A stretch of DNA of 64,000 bases from Candidatus Fermentithermobacillaceae bacterium (GCA_020725645.1 DYEQ01000092.1:1-64000); one strand, 5' to 3'. Positions 19,045 to 28,012 are shown, counted from the first letter of the stretch. Notes: a model not told the origin generated them from the sequence alone. Translations and numbers: made by a program.

Positions 19045-20157
19045 CTAGGCGCCTGGCTTCATAGGCATGACCACGAAAGTGGTTTTAACCGGTGAGTCGT
19101 CGTCCAAAGGTTCGATGGCGAGGGGGCTGACTTCGCCGGTAGCCTTCAGCACCGTCCGGGCCGTCCCCGCTCCTTTTGCCGCAAGGAGGGCGTATCGGTG
19201 CTGAATGCAGATTTCCATTTCATCCCCCTCTACCTCTGCCGGGATTTCCTCTTCCATCCTTCCCTTGTCGCTGGAACCCGCCCTCACCGTAACGCCCCCG
19301 GAACTGAAACGAAGCCGCATAGCCTTATCTTCCTCACTTGCCAGTACCGAAGCTCGTGATGCCGAGGCGATGAGCTTTTCGGTGTCCAGTCGCACCTGCG
19401 TCCGGAAAGACTTAGGAATCACCTGCTGGTATGCATAATACTGGCCCTCGATCAATCTGGCAAAGGCGTTCACCGGCCCCAAAGAAAAGAACACGTGGTT
19501 CGGACCAATACGGATGCGGACGGACTTTTCATCCTGGTCGTCGAGGAGAGACGCAAGATCCTGCAACACTTTAGCCAGCACTATCACACCGAGCTCCGGG
19601 CTTTTTACGGCAGTTCTTGCCACTGCCAGTGAGAACAGATCGGTGCTGACCATCCTCAGTTCGTTGTCCTTGACCTCTATAAAACATGCAGCCCACAGAG
19701 GCCTCGCAGCATTTGCTACGGCGCAAGCTGTCCCAACTTCTACCATCCTGCGGAACACGTCCTTATCGAGGACAATCTCTTGACTATCATTTTCTTCCGG
19801 CCACGGCGGGAAATCTTCTCCAGGACTTGCATTAATGTACATCTTCGACGTCCCTGATGCTATGAGAAACGACCACTCCGCTTCGGAAAGACTCATCCTC
19901 ACTTCACCCAAGGAAAGAGTCCTAATAACGTCCTGCAGCAATTTGGAGTTGACCGTCATGGACCCGGCTCTTTCGCACTGACAGGGAATGGTTACCCTGA
20001 TTCCCCAATCGAGGTTCGTACCGGAAACCGTGATTTGTCCGGAGGTTCCTTCTATAAGAACGTTTCTTAGTACGGGTAGCGTAGCTCTCGCAGGAATCGG
20101 TTTAGAGGCGGTTTGAACAAGCCACGAAAGAAGCGATTTGTCTAAGCTGAAGTCCAT
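19045..20157 (-). CDS. dnaN: DNA polymerase III beta subunit (sliding clamp)
   Basis: 370 residues from ATG 20157, which follows GGGGG; the track's extra 38 residues are rejected because the family begins exactly at MDFSLDKSLLSWLVQTASKPIPARATLPVLRNVLI. The clamp holds polymerase III and repair enzymes on DNA. The three clamp domains are recognisable, with the family's C-terminal hydrophobic pocket end read as KTTFVVMPMKPGA (family: Y-x-MPMR). It follows dnaA after a 332-base region with DnaA boxes, and precedes dciA by 20 bases. Confidence 0.95.
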   Translation of the reverse strand: MDFSLDKSLLSWLVQTASKPIPARATLPVLRNVLIEGTSGQITVSGTNLDWGIRVTIPCQCERAGSMTVNSKLLQDVIRTLSLGEVRMSLSEAEWSFLIASGTSKMYINASPGEDFPPWPEENDSQEIVLDKDVFRRMVEVGTACAVANAARPLWAACFIEVKDNELRMVSTDLFSLAVARTAVKSPELGVIVLAKVLQDLASLLDDQDEKSVRIRIGPNHVFFSLGPVNAFARLIEGQYYAYQQVIPKSFRTQVRLDTEKLIASASRASVLASEEDKAMRLRFSSGGVTVRAGSSDKGRMEEEIPAEVEGDEMEICIQHRYALLAAKGAGTARTVLKATGEVSPLAIEPLDDDSPVKTTFVVMPMKPGA

Positions 20158-20278
20158 CGTAAAACCCCCGTTTCTCTGACTAAGAGAAGGATATTTGGCA
20201 TGAGAACTCTTCAAGGTCTTCGTTGTCCTATTGATCTCTGTCTTACTTAAGAGATCCTTTAGTCGTAACATTAGGGCC

Positions 20279-20465
20279 TGTGGACGATGTTCAAAATGTT
20301 TATTAACCCTGCCCAGGTGATATTCCTTCTTGTTGATGAGTCTGTGGAGAGGATGTTGACCGCCGGTTGAAAAAGACGGCAGGTCTCAAGCATCCACATT
20401 CTTATCGACATCGTCCACGTATTTTCCCCAAGCTATCAACCTGAGTTCCACAACGCTTATCAACA
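20279..20465. other. DnaA-box cluster between dnaA and dnaN (second half of oriC)
   Basis: The 332-base gap 20158-20489 holds no gene. It contains TTATCGACA (20402-20410) and TTATCAACA (20457-20465), each one base from the consensus TTATCCACA. Reverse-orientation near-matches are TGTGGACGA (20279-20287), TGTTGATGA (20331-20339) and TGTGGAGAG (20343-20351). An AT-rich stretch around AATGTTTATTAA (20296-20306) could be an unwinding element. Together with the cluster upstream of dnaA this matches the bipartite origins of Bacillota. Confidence 0.7.
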
Positions 20466-20489
20466 TCCGCGACCCGAAAGGAAACTCTC

Positions 20490-21851
20490 TTATGACTCCT
20501 TAAGCTTCTTTACCAGGAGGTCGATTACAGAAGCAAGGGACAAGTCCACTTCGATTTCGTGGGCGATCTTTTCGCAGGCATGAAGGACGGTGGTGTGATC
20601 CCGCTTGCCGAACTCTTCGCCGATGCGAGGTAAAGAAGCATCGGTGAGCTGTCGTGCCAAATACATCGCTACTTGGCGCGGAAAAGCTACGTTCTTAGAA
20701 CGCCGTTTGTCCCACATGTCTTCCAGGTCGATGTTGTAATGACCTGCAACGACCTCTTGGATTCGCCGGATGGTGATGGGCCGGCGCGGTTCGTCGGGAA
20801 CCAGGCCGCGAAGGACCTCGCGACACAAAGATACGTCCAGGGGTCTCCGGTTCAGAGATGAATACGCAAGAACTCTGATGAGAGCGCCCTCGAGTTCCCG
20901 GATATTGGTGGGAATCCTCTCAGCTATGTATTGACACACGTCCAGCGGAACATCGACGCCTTCGAGCTCCCCTTTCTTTCTGAGGATGGCCACTCTCGTT
21001 TCAAAATCGGGCGGTTGAATGTCGCATATGAGGCCCCATTCGAAACGCGTCCTTAAACGGTGTTCGAGTGTGGCGATATCTTTTGGGGGCCTGTCCGACG
21101 AGATGACCAGCTGTTTGGAGGCCTGATGCAACGCGTCGAAAGTATGGAAGAGCTCTTCCTGAGTAGCTTCTTTTCCGGCGACGAACTGGATGTCATCGAT
21201 GAGCAAAAGGTCCACTCCCCTGTACCGGTTCCGGAAGTGAGGGGTGCTGCCTTCTTGAATGGCGGTGATGAGGTCGTTGGTAAATGTTTCCGACGATACG
21301 TAGCAAACGCGAAGGCGCCAGTGGTGAGCTATAACGTACTGGGCGATAGCTTGCATGAGATGAGTCTTGCCCAACCCCACGCCGCTGTAGATAAACAGGG
21401 GGTTGTAAATTTTAGCGGGAGACTCGGCCACCGCCAGCGCTGCTGCATGAGCGAATCTGTTCGACGCTCCCACGATGAAGTTCTCGAACGAATAACGCGG
21501 GTTTAGTATCCGAAGCTGTTCTTCGTTGTGGGACGCCACTCTTTTTATCGCCCTCGCCTGATTATCGTCGTCGAACAGGGTGTTTTTGGACGCCTTTTCC
21601 GGGTCCTGTACCTGAAACCTGATGGGACACGGCTTGCCCGAGATCTCCTGCCAGATGGATGCGAGCACGTCCTTGTACTTGCTTTCTATCCAGGAACGCG
21701 CGAATTCCGAAGGAACAAGAATGGTCAGAGCGCCATCGCCGGACTGGAGCGGGCGCGTTTCCCTGAGCCAGCGCTCGAAAGAAGGATTGTTGAGCCGCGC
21801 CGAGGCGGTAGAGAGCACTTTCTCCCAGATGTTCTCGACAAAGCTTGACAT
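20490..21851 (-). CDS. dnaA: Chromosomal replication initiator DnaA
   Basis: 453 residues from ATG 21851 (after GGAAAG); the track's 16 extra residues do not resemble the family. DnaA binds DnaA boxes and opens the origin. Domain I begins FVENIWEKVLSTASARLNNPSFERWL. The AAA+ domain shows Walker A YSGVGLGKTHLMQAIAQ and Walker B DLLLIDDIQFVAGKEATQEE. The C-terminal helix-turn-helix carries the DNA-binding signature GKRDHTTVLHACEKI. Domain II is short. Its leader holds competing hairpins (21903-21944) and the main DnaA boxes, so autoregulation is likely. Confidence 0.97.
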   Translation of the reverse strand: MSSFVENIWEKVLSTASARLNNPSFERWLRETRPLQSGDGALTILVPSEFARSWIESKYKDVLASIWQEISGKPCPIRFQVQDPEKASKNTLFDDDNQARAIKRVASHNEEQLRILNPRYSFENFIVGASNRFAHAAALAVAESPAKIYNPLFIYSGVGLGKTHLMQAIAQYVIAHHWRLRVCYVSSETFTNDLITAIQEGSTPHFRNRYRGVDLLLIDDIQFVAGKEATQEELFHTFDALHQASKQLVISSDRPPKDIATLEHRLRTRFEWGLICDIQPPDFETRVAILRKKGELEGVDVPLDVCQYIAERIPTNIRELEGALIRVLAYSSLNRRPLDVSLCREVLRGLVPDEPRRPITIRRIQEVVAGHYNIDLEDMWDKRRSKNVAFPRQVAMYLARQLTDASLPRIGEEFGKRDHTTVLHACEKIAHEIEVDLSLASVIDLLVKKLKES

Positions 21852-21902
21852 ACCGGGTCTTTCCTTTCGTACTGACGTTGCATACACACGTGAAGGCAAC
21901 GA

Positions 21903-21944
21903 CTCCGTAGTGACGGAGGTATTCGGGAATGTATATGCCTCCGT
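21903..21944 (-). promoter_or_regulatory. Mutually exclusive hairpins in the dnaA leader
   Basis: Three related segments lie 52-93 bases upstream of the dnaA start: CTCCGT (21903-21908), ACGGAGG (21913-21919) and CCTCCGT (21938-21944). The middle one can pair with the first (six pairs, four-base loop) or with the third (seven pairs plus a short extension, about 18-base loop), but not with both. Such an arrangement could act as an RNA switch or be a protein-binding site. Location inside the transcript is assumed; I found no clear dnaA promoter, though a TTGACA lies at 22017-22022 on the minus strand. Confidence 0.45.
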
Positions 21945-22054
21945 TCATACGAAAAGAGCCGCATGTCTCTTCTCTATTAAGTTGGCGGCGCACCGGCACT
22001 TAGCCGGCTGCCAGGTGTCAACCCGTGCCCCGGGGCGAATAAAGATCCCACAGC

Positions 22055-22086
22055 TTATTCACAGACTTATCAACAGATGTGGATAA
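22055..22086. other. oriC: DnaA boxes upstream of dnaA (main oriC cluster)
   Basis: Three close boxes: TTATTCACA (22055-22063), TTATCAACA (22067-22075) and the exact consensus in reverse, TGTGGATAA (22078-22086). They sit in the 457-base dnaA-rpmH gap, exactly where coding direction flips from minus to plus. The rest of the gap holds the dnaA leader and the rpmH promoter and no gene. Confidence 0.85.
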
Positions 22087-22218
22087 AGGCCAGAAAACGC
22101 CGGATTTTCTCCGGCGTTTCCCTATTCGGTTGTTCGCTCGGGACTAGGTCCCCATGAAACTATATCAGGATAGGTCCGTTCGGAACAAGGGATGTAACGG
22201 AAAATAAGATCGCTTTGT

Positions 22219-22248
22219 TTGACACACATTTTGCTGGCAAGATATAAT
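22219..22248 (+). promoter_or_regulatory. Consensus SigA promoter of rpmH
   Basis: Perfect -35 TTGACA (22219-22224) and perfect -10 TATAAT (22243-22248) with an 18-base spacer. Transcription would start near 22255, about 54 bases before rpmH. It is the strongest promoter I saw in the window and probably drives rpmH-rnpA-yidD-yidC-jag. Confidence 0.88.
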
Positions 22249-22308
22249 TCTTTCCGATTCCTGGCTTTGGGTTCCAGGAGCGGATCCGGCGGTGGAGGGA
22301 TAAGCAGA

Positions 22309-22443
22309 ATGAAACGGACGTACCAACCGAAGAAAAGGAAGAGGCAACGAACACACGGGTTCCTCACAAGGATGTCGAGCGCCGGAGGGCGAAAGGTTAT
22401 AGCAAGGAGAAGGCGCAAGGGTCGTGTTATCCTCAGCGCTTGA
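22309..22443 (+). CDS. rpmH: 50S ribosomal protein L34
   Basis: 44 residues, the normal size, very basic, beginning [21 protein letters not shown] and ending with a run of Arg/Lys, typical of L34. ATG 22309 follows GGAGGGATAAGCAG. The track's longer frame from 22219 includes the promoter and is wrong. First gene of the right-hand operon, followed by rnpA as in nearly all bacteria. Confidence 0.96.
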   Translation: MKRTYQPKKRKRQRTHGFLTRMSSAGGRKVIARRRRKGRVILSA

Positions 22444-22536
22444 GAGGATGGGCGGTTTCAATTTCAACGGGATTTGTATTGGCTTCGCGCATACCGGAGC
22501 TCGTAAGTGTTTTAGCCGGCGAAATGTATCCGAGAA

Positions 22537-22878
22537 ATGATGGGCAGATTCAAACCCGCGTCGTTTCCCCAGGCTATGGAGAAGGGCCGGTCTCGAGCTA
22601 ACCGGTACTTGGTTCTTTATTATCTTCCGGAACCCGGAGACGAGGTGCGTCTTGCAATATCGGTGCCTCGAAAATCGGCAAAAGCGGTGGCAAGAAATCG
22701 CGTCAAGCGGAGAGTACGGGAGGTTTTCAGGGTAGCGGTAGGAAATCTTAAAGCGGCGGGACAGTTCGCCTTCATAGTCCGGAGAAACGCTATTTCCGCG
22801 AGCTACCGGGAGGTCGACTGGGCGGTGAAGGACGTACTGAGAAAAATGGACCTGTGGAATGGTGATGGCGGTGCGTAA
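22537..22878 (+). CDS. rnpA: Ribonuclease P protein component
   Basis: 113 residues. Protein subunit of RNase P, which trims tRNA 5' leaders. The RNR signature is RNRVKRRVREVFR, and the family motif F...KGRSRAN is near residue 12. The N-terminus is about eight residues shorter than usual. A stop codon lies eight codons upstream, so no longer start exists in frame. ATG ATG at 22537 has no good ribosome site, and translation may depend on reinitiation. Its 3' end overlaps yidD by 20 bases. Confidence 0.92.
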   Translation: MMGRFKPASFPQAMEKGRSRANRYLVLYYLPEPGDEVRLAISVPRKSAKAVARNRVKRRVREVFRVAVGNLKAAGQFAFIVRRNAISASYREVDWAVKDVLRKMDLWNGDGGA

Positions 22879-23137
22879 GGTTGCCGAGAGGGTTCTTGTA
22901 GGACTGATCGATGCTTACACGCGTTGGATTTCCCCTCTTAAAGGACCGACCTGTCGCTTCTATCCCTCGTGTTCGCAGTACGCCCGCGATGCCATCGTTA
23001 TCCACGGGCCGGTGCGCGGGGTTCTTTTAGCTTCGTGGAGGGTTCTTCGCTGTAACCCTCTGTCGCGGGGAGGGTATGATCCCGTGCCCCCGCGAAGAGA
23101 CGAGAGAGCTCGGAGCTGGCAAGAGAGGGGGCTTTAA
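22859..23137 (+). CDS. yidD: Membrane protein insertion efficiency factor YidD
   Basis: 92 residues. Helps YidC-dependent insertion of membrane proteins. The hallmark GPTCRFYPSCSQYARDAIVIHG, with its cysteines, and later LRCNPLSRGGYDPVP are both present. ATG 22859 lies inside the end of rnpA, and the stop is one base before the yidC start, so the trio is tightly coupled. A second ATG two codons in is an alternative start. Confidence 0.93.
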   Translation: MVMAVRKVAERVLVGLIDAYTRWISPLKGPTCRFYPSCSQYARDAIVIHGPVRGVLLASWRVLRCNPLSRGGYDPVPPRRDERARSWQERGL

Positions 23138-23138
23138 A

Positions 23139-23807
23139 TTGTCATATGTGGTCAACGCGATGATCGCGATACTCGACTTCTTCTACGGGTTGACGTCAAG
23201 CTGGGGATTGGCGATTATTCTTTTTACTTTCGTCGTAAGGCTCATCATCTTGCCCCTGAGCATCATGCAAGCTCGGGCCAACCAGCGATTGCAGGAACTG
23301 CAACCGGAGCTGCAGGGGATTCAGAAAAAGTATAAGGACGACCCGGAAAGACTCAATCTCGAACTGGCGGATCTTTATCGCCGTTACCGGGTCAACCCGG
23401 CATCAGGGTGTCTTATCTTCATCGTTCAATTGCCGATTCTCTTAGGGATAATCCGGGCTCTGGAAGCTCACGCCGCGCTCAAGGTCGCGACTTTTCTCGG
23501 AATTACGCTGGGGCAGCCGGAGAGACTGTGGCTTCCCCTCATTACGGTTGCGACTACGTACATTGCGTTTAAGATGACGCCGTCTATGGGCGGCGGAGCA
23601 CAGGCGTCCCAGCAGAGGGCGATGATGGTAGCGATGCTCGCCTTGATGTTCTTCTTCTCTTTCAGGTTCCCGGCGGCGGTCGCTCTGTACATCATCGCGG
23701 CCAACGTGTTTGGACTCTTCGAGAGACTCGTGGTTCCAGTGCCCGGCAGCGACAAGGAAGGAGTAAGTACTCGTGAAAAGCGTGGAGGTCAAAGGGAGGA
23801 CAGTTGA
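23139..23807 (+). CDS. yidC: Membrane protein insertase YidC/Oxa1
   Basis: About 222 residues if the start is TTG 23139, preceded by GAGAGGGGG; the track's 23076 start lies inside yidD. Inserts proteins into the cytoplasmic membrane. The conserved groove arginine is in FTFVVRLIILPLSIMQARANQ, then the cytosolic coiled loop PELQGIQKKYKDDPERLN and the core helices PASGCLIFIVQLPILLGIIRAL. There is no lipoprotein signal peptide, so the first visible membrane segment is near residue 5. It overlaps the 5' end of jag by 35 bases. Confidence 0.92.
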   Translation: MSYVVNAMIAILDFFYGLTSSWGLAIILFTFVVRLIILPLSIMQARANQRLQELQPELQGIQKKYKDDPERLNLELADLYRRYRVNPASGCLIFIVQLPILLGIIRALEAHAALKVATFLGITLGQPERLWLPLITVATTYIAFKMTPSMGGGAQASQQRAMMVAMLALMFFFSFRFPAAVALYIIAANVFGLFERLVVPVPGSDKEGVSTREKRGGQREDS

Positions 23808-24390
23808 GGAAGCTATCGACGAAGCTCTAAAGGTGCTGGGCGTACCGAGAGAATGGGTGGAAGTGGAGGTGCTGGAGGTACCGTCCAAAGGCATTCTCGG
23901 ACTCGCCAGGAAAGACGCGAGAGTTCGAGTGACGGTGCGGCGGAGCAAAGCTGACCTGGCGAGAGAGTTCATGGAGGGAATAGTCCGGCGGATGGGCATC
24001 GATGCCGCCGTCGAGGTTAGAAGAGCTGGGGGAGCTCTTTACATCGACGTAGTGGGAAGGGACGTGGGTTTTCTCATCGGAAGACGCGGTCAGACCCTGG
24101 AGGCCCTGGAGTACCTGCTGAAAATCGCTACCGCAGGGTCCGAAGGGGGCGAGGAGCAAATCGTCCTGGACGTGGGAGGATACAGGCGACGCAGGGAAAA
24201 GCAGCTGGAGGATCTGGCTCAGAGAGCTGCAAAACAGGTCATTAGGACCGGCAGGGCCGTGATGCTCGAGCCGATGGATGCGCGGTCCAGGCGCACGATC
24301 CACCTGGCGCTTCAGCGGCATCCTTGTGTGTCCACGCACAGCGAAGGGGAAGAGCCGAACAGGCGGGTCATCATATCCCCGAGGACGTAG
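23773..24390 (+). CDS. jag: RNA-binding protein Jag/KhpB (Jag-N, KH, R3H domains)
   Basis: 205 residues. Jag/KhpB is an RNA-binding partner of KhpA that affects cell elongation and sporulation timing in Bacillota. The N-terminal Jag domain covers residues 1-50 (VEVKGRTVEEAIDEALKVLG). The KH domain has GFLIGRRGQTLEALEYLLKIA, and the C-terminal R3H motif lies in RSRRTIHLALQRHP. GTG 23773 lies inside the yidC reading frame. A rho-independent terminator follows directly. Confidence 0.93.
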   Translation: MKSVEVKGRTVEEAIDEALKVLGVPREWVEVEVLEVPSKGILGLARKDARVRVTVRRSKADLAREFMEGIVRRMGIDAAVEVRRAGGALYIDVVGRDVGFLIGRRGQTLEALEYLLKIATAGSEGGEEQIVLDVGGYRRRREKQLEDLAQRAAKQVIRTGRAVMLEPMDARSRRTIHLALQRHPCVSTHSEGEEPNRRVIISPRT

Positions 24391-24417
24391 AGGCAGGAAG
24401 AACCGAGAGCAGGATGA

Positions 24418-24446
24418 GCTCCGGCCTCTTAGAGCCGGGGCTTTTT
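24418..24446 (+). terminator. Intrinsic terminator after jag
   Basis: GCTCCGGC and GCCGGGGC pair (one G-T) around an eight-base loop, followed by TTTTT. It ends the rpmH-jag operon and separates it from mnmE. Confidence 0.82.
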
Positions 24447-24596
24447 CATCGGGGCGGAAAGGGTCTTTGGAGGCGAGAGTCCTTAGGAGCAGCGATTTGG
24501 TGAAAACTCGGGGTTGACTGGAAGGGTTTGAGGAGCGGAAGGCCGGTATGGCGGAGTTTAAAGGAGGGACGGAGTGCTTTGGAACGGGAGGACCGA

Positions 24597-25973
24597 ATGC
24601 AGGGCGAGACCATCGCGGCGATAGCTACACCGAGAGGGACGGGGGGAATAGCGATCATCAAGATCTCCGGCAAGGATGCGGTCGCGGTGGCTGCGGGCTG
24701 CCTGTCGCCCCGGGGCGCGAGGAAGCTTTCAAGGGCCCGGGGTTACAGCGTGTTTTTTGACCGGGTGGTGTCGCCGGTATCGGGAGAAACCATCGACGAG
24801 ACTATCGTTCTGTTGATGAGATCTCCCCGTTCCTATACAGGGGAAGATGTGGTTGAGCTTCAGTGCCACGGCGGTGAGCTGGTGGCAGAAAAGGTGCTGG
24901 ACGCCGTGCTGTCGCGGGGGGCGAGGATGGCGGAACCCGGGGAGTTCACCAGGAGAGCTTTCCTGAACGGGAAGATCACCTTGGACGAAGCTGAGGCGGT
25001 ACTGGATGTGGTCTTGGCCAGGACGGACCGGGCCTTACGACAAGCTTTCCTCCGCCTTGAAGGAAAACTCGGGAAGTCGGTGCTGGGGTGGCGGGATAAG
25101 ATCGCGGCCGTCCTGGCGATGGTCCAGGGGGCACTGGACTTCCCCGATGACATCACGTTGAGGGATGAGGACGTCGTACCTGCTCTCGAGGAAGTCACCG
25201 CTGAAATCGATTCCATGCTTAAGGACGGGGTGCTGGGGCTCGCCCTGACGGCCGGCGTGGAGCTCGCGCTGGTCGGACGACCGAACGCCGGTAAGTCGTC
25301 CCTATTCAATGCGCTCTTAGGCGAGGACCGGGCAATCGTCACGGAAGTCCCTGGTACTACCCGGGATCTTCTGAGGGAGCGGGTGCAGTGGGCCGGGATT
25401 CCGGTAGTCCTCGTGGATACGGCGGGGCTCCGGGAGACCCGGGAGATAGTAGAGGCCATCGGGGTTGAACGCGCGAGAAAGGCGGCGGAAGAGTCGTGGG
25501 TAGCCCTCTACGTGGTCGACGCGAGCCGGCCCCTTACCGGTGAGGACTGGTACTGGCTGGAAAGATGGCGGGACCGCAGGGTCGTGGTGGTGCTCAATAA
25601 GGCCGACATAGCTCCCGAGCATGTCAAGAGGGACATTTCAGCTGTCGTAGCGGTGAAAACCAGCTTTCCGGTTGTGGAGGTCTCGGCCCGGACCGGATGG
25701 GGTCTGGAAAAGCTGAAGGAAACCGTGATTGGGATGTTCGAGGGAGCGGACCGGGAATCGGTAGTGCCCGGGAGCGCCAGGCAGGTAGCCTGTTTGAGGA
25801 AAGCTCGGGAAGCTCTCGGTCGAGCTCTGGAGGCATGGCGCGAGGGTTGGACCTGGGACGTTGTGGCTTCAGAGATGGAAGATGCCTGCCGCGTACTGGA
25901 TGAGATTACGGGATCGCGGATCAGCGAAGATGTTTTGGGTGAGATATTCTCCCGCTTTTGCGTTGGTAAATGA
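24597..25973 (+). CDS. mnmE: tRNA modification GTPase MnmE (TrmE)
   Basis: 458 residues from ATG 24597 (GGGAGG five bases upstream); the track's earlier start adds 23 non-family residues. With MnmG it installs the carboxymethylaminomethyl group on wobble uridine. The folate-binding N-domain begins ETIAAIATPRGTGGIAIIKISG. The GTPase motifs are GRPNAGKSSLFNALL, VPGTTRD, DTAGLRET and NKAD, and the C-terminal catalytic end FCVGK is intact. It precedes mnmG by 209 bases. Confidence 0.96.
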   Translation: MQGETIAAIATPRGTGGIAIIKISGKDAVAVAAGCLSPRGARKLSRARGYSVFFDRVVSPVSGETIDETIVLLMRSPRSYTGEDVVELQCHGGELVAEKVLDAVLSRGARMAEPGEFTRRAFLNGKITLDEAEAVLDVVLARTDRALRQAFLRLEGKLGKSVLGWRDKIAAVLAMVQGALDFPDDITLRDEDVVPALEEVTAEIDSMLKDGVLGLALTAGVELALVGRPNAGKSSLFNALLGEDRAIVTEVPGTTRDLLRERVQWAGIPVVLVDTAGLRETREIVEAIGVERARKAAEESWVALYVVDASRPLTGEDWYWLERWRDRRVVVVLNKADIAPEHVKRDISAVVAVKTSFPVVEVSARTGWGLEKLKETVIGMFEGADRESVVPGSARQVACLRKAREALGRALEAWREGWTWDVVASEMEDACRVLDEITGSRISEDVLGEIFSRFCVGK

Positions 25974-25996
25974 CCCTGCACTGGATGTGTGCAGGG
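25974..25996 (+). terminator. GC hairpin directly after mnmE
   Basis: CCCTGCAC and GTGCAGGG pair perfectly around a seven-base loop, starting at the base after the mnmE stop. No U-run follows, so it may only slow transcription or protect the 3' end. The rest of the mnmE-mnmG gap shows no gene. Confidence 0.45.
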
Positions 25997-26182
25997 ATAC
26001 GCAGGGGTAGGCGGTTAAGAGTTAAAATACCTGTGGAAGTAACGGCGCTTAACATAACATGCATATTCAAGAGATCCATTTGAGAGGTGGATGGAAAGCT
26101 GGGGGCAGGGCTGAGCTCAGGTCCCGGGGCGGAAGCTCAGGGTGTAGCGGGCGGGTGGAGATAAGGAAGGGGTAGTTCATCG

Positions 26183-28012
26183 TTGGAATGCATCGGAACG
26201 AGGATCATAGGAGCCTACGATGCCTGCGTGGTCGGTTCGGGACACGCGGCGTGTGAAGCAGCTTTAGCTTTGTCTCGTCTAGGTAAATCCGTGGCTATGG
26301 TGACGCTTAATGCGAATAACATAGCCGGCATGGCGTGTAACCCCGCCATCGGAGGCCCGGGGAAGGCCCAAATCGTAAGGGAGATCGATGCTTTGGGCGG
26401 AGAGATGGCTCTTGCTGCGGACGAGGCATGTCTTGAAATGAGGATTCTAAACCAGTCGAAGGGACCGGCAGTCCAGTCCCTGAGGGCACAGTGCGATAAA
26501 AGAGTCTATAGCGGGCATATGAGGGCCGCCATCATGAAGGAACGGCGAATAGCCCTTGTGGAAGGCATGGTCACCGGGGTTTTAACAGGGGATGGAACTG
26601 TGGAGGGCGTGGTGCTTTCCGACGGGAGGAGAGTCCTGGGCCGAGCTGTGGTACTGGCTACCGGTGTGTATCTCGAATCTAGAACGATAGTCGGCCCGGA
26701 GGTCAAGATATCAGGGCCCATGGGCGAACCCTCTGCGAGGGGGCTTTCCGCGTCTTTAGTGAAACTCGGCCTCGAGGTAGGGAGGTTCAAGACGGGCACA
26801 TCACCCAGAGTTCGCAGAGACAGCGTGGTGTGGGACAGGGTTCGGAAAGAAGAAGGGGCCGCGGTTCCACTGGCCCTCTCTTTCATGTCCGTTCCCAGAG
26901 TGTGGGATTTCGATGCGTGTTACTCAACGGAGACTTGCGAAGCTACGCACGAGATCATCCGGGCCAACGTTTCCCGGGCGCCTCTTTTCAACGGGACCAT
27001 CGTCGGTACCGGTCCTCGTTACTGCCCTTCGATAGAGGACAAAGTGATGAGATTTCCCGAGCGCAAGCGGCATCTCGTGTTTCTCGAGAAGGAATCCAGA
27101 GATTCCGACGAGATCTACCTCCTCGGCTTATCTACGAGCCTTCCTCTCGATGTCCAGGAGGAGATGCTGAGGACGATCCGGGGGCTGGAACGGGCCGTGA
27201 TCAGCCGGCCGGGCTACGCTATCGAGTACGATTACGTTCTTCCGAATCAGCTGAAACCGAGCCTCGAGACGGCCAGCATTCCCGGGCTGTTCTTGGCGGG
27301 TCAGATATGCGGCTCTTCGGGCTATGAGGAAGCTGCAGCTCAGGGGCTAATCGCAGGGATTAACGCTTCCCGGTACTTGGATGGGAAGGAGCCTCTGGTT
27401 CTCGGACGGGATCAGGCATACATCGGCGTGCTCATCGACGACCTCGTTTCGTCACCCATAACGGAGCCGTACAGGATGTTAACGGCGAGGGCCGAGTACA
27501 GGCTGCTTCTGAGGCAGTCCAACGCCGACCTGAGGTTGACACCTATCGGAAGGGAGATAGGGTTGGTGTCCGACGAAAGGTGGGCGGTTTTCGAGACGAG
27601 GCGGGGGCAGGTGGAGCTCGGGCGGAAGCTCCTGAATCGAGAAATCTGCGGCAGACGGGCGGGGGATTACCTGAGGAGGCCCGGAAGTTCAATAGAGGAG
27701 CTGATGAAGGACATGCCCGAACTCTGCGAACTTGATGCCGATGTCCTCGAGGAAGTCGAGACAGAAGCCCGGTACGCAGGTTTCATAGAGAGGCAAGAAA
27801 GTGAGGTCAGACGGCTCCAGAGATGGAGCGGGAAGAGGATTCCTCCAGGGTTGGACCCGGATCTGGTGCCGGGACTTTCCCGGGAGACGAAAGACAAGAT
27901 AAGGCGGTACCGCCCTGCTACTCTAGGCAGAGCTGCAGATCTCGGTGTTTCCCCCGTAGATATCCTGGTGCTTGGGGCGTATCTCCAGGGGCGGCCGGCC
28001 GGGGGCGAATAA
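26183..28012 (+). CDS. mnmG: tRNA uridine 5-carboxymethylaminomethyl modification enzyme MnmG (GidA)
   Basis: 609 residues, slightly short of the usual 620-630. FAD-dependent partner of MnmE. The dinucleotide-binding motif is VVGSGHAACEAALALSRLG, followed by the family signatures MACNPAIGGPGKAQIVREIDALGG and ATGVYLESR. The FAD-site end reads GLFLAGQICGSSGYEEAAAQGL, with the C-terminal MnmE-binding helices after residue 500. The start is TTG 26183 after GGAAGGGG; no ATG precedes the FAD motif in frame. Confidence 0.96.
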   Translation: MECIGTRIIGAYDACVVGSGHAACEAALALSRLGKSVAMVTLNANNIAGMACNPAIGGPGKAQIVREIDALGGEMALAADEACLEMRILNQSKGPAVQSLRAQCDKRVYSGHMRAAIMKERRIALVEGMVTGVLTGDGTVEGVVLSDGRRVLGRAVVLATGVYLESRTIVGPEVKISGPMGEPSARGLSASLVKLGLEVGRFKTGTSPRVRRDSVVWDRVRKEEGAAVPLALSFMSVPRVWDFDACYSTETCEATHEIIRANVSRAPLFNGTIVGTGPRYCPSIEDKVMRFPERKRHLVFLEKESRDSDEIYLLGLSTSLPLDVQEEMLRTIRGLERAVISRPGYAIEYDYVLPNQLKPSLETASIPGLFLAGQICGSSGYEEAAAQGLIAGINASRYLDGKEPLVLGRDQAYIGVLIDDLVSSPITEPYRMLTARAEYRLLLRQSNADLRLTPIGREIGLVSDERWAVFETRRGQVELGRKLLNREICGRRAGDYLRRPGSSIEELMKDMPELCELDADVLEEVETEARYAGFIERQESEVRRLQRWSGKRIPPGLDPDLVPGLSRETKDKIRRYRPATLGRAADLGVSPVDILVLGAYLQGRPAGGE

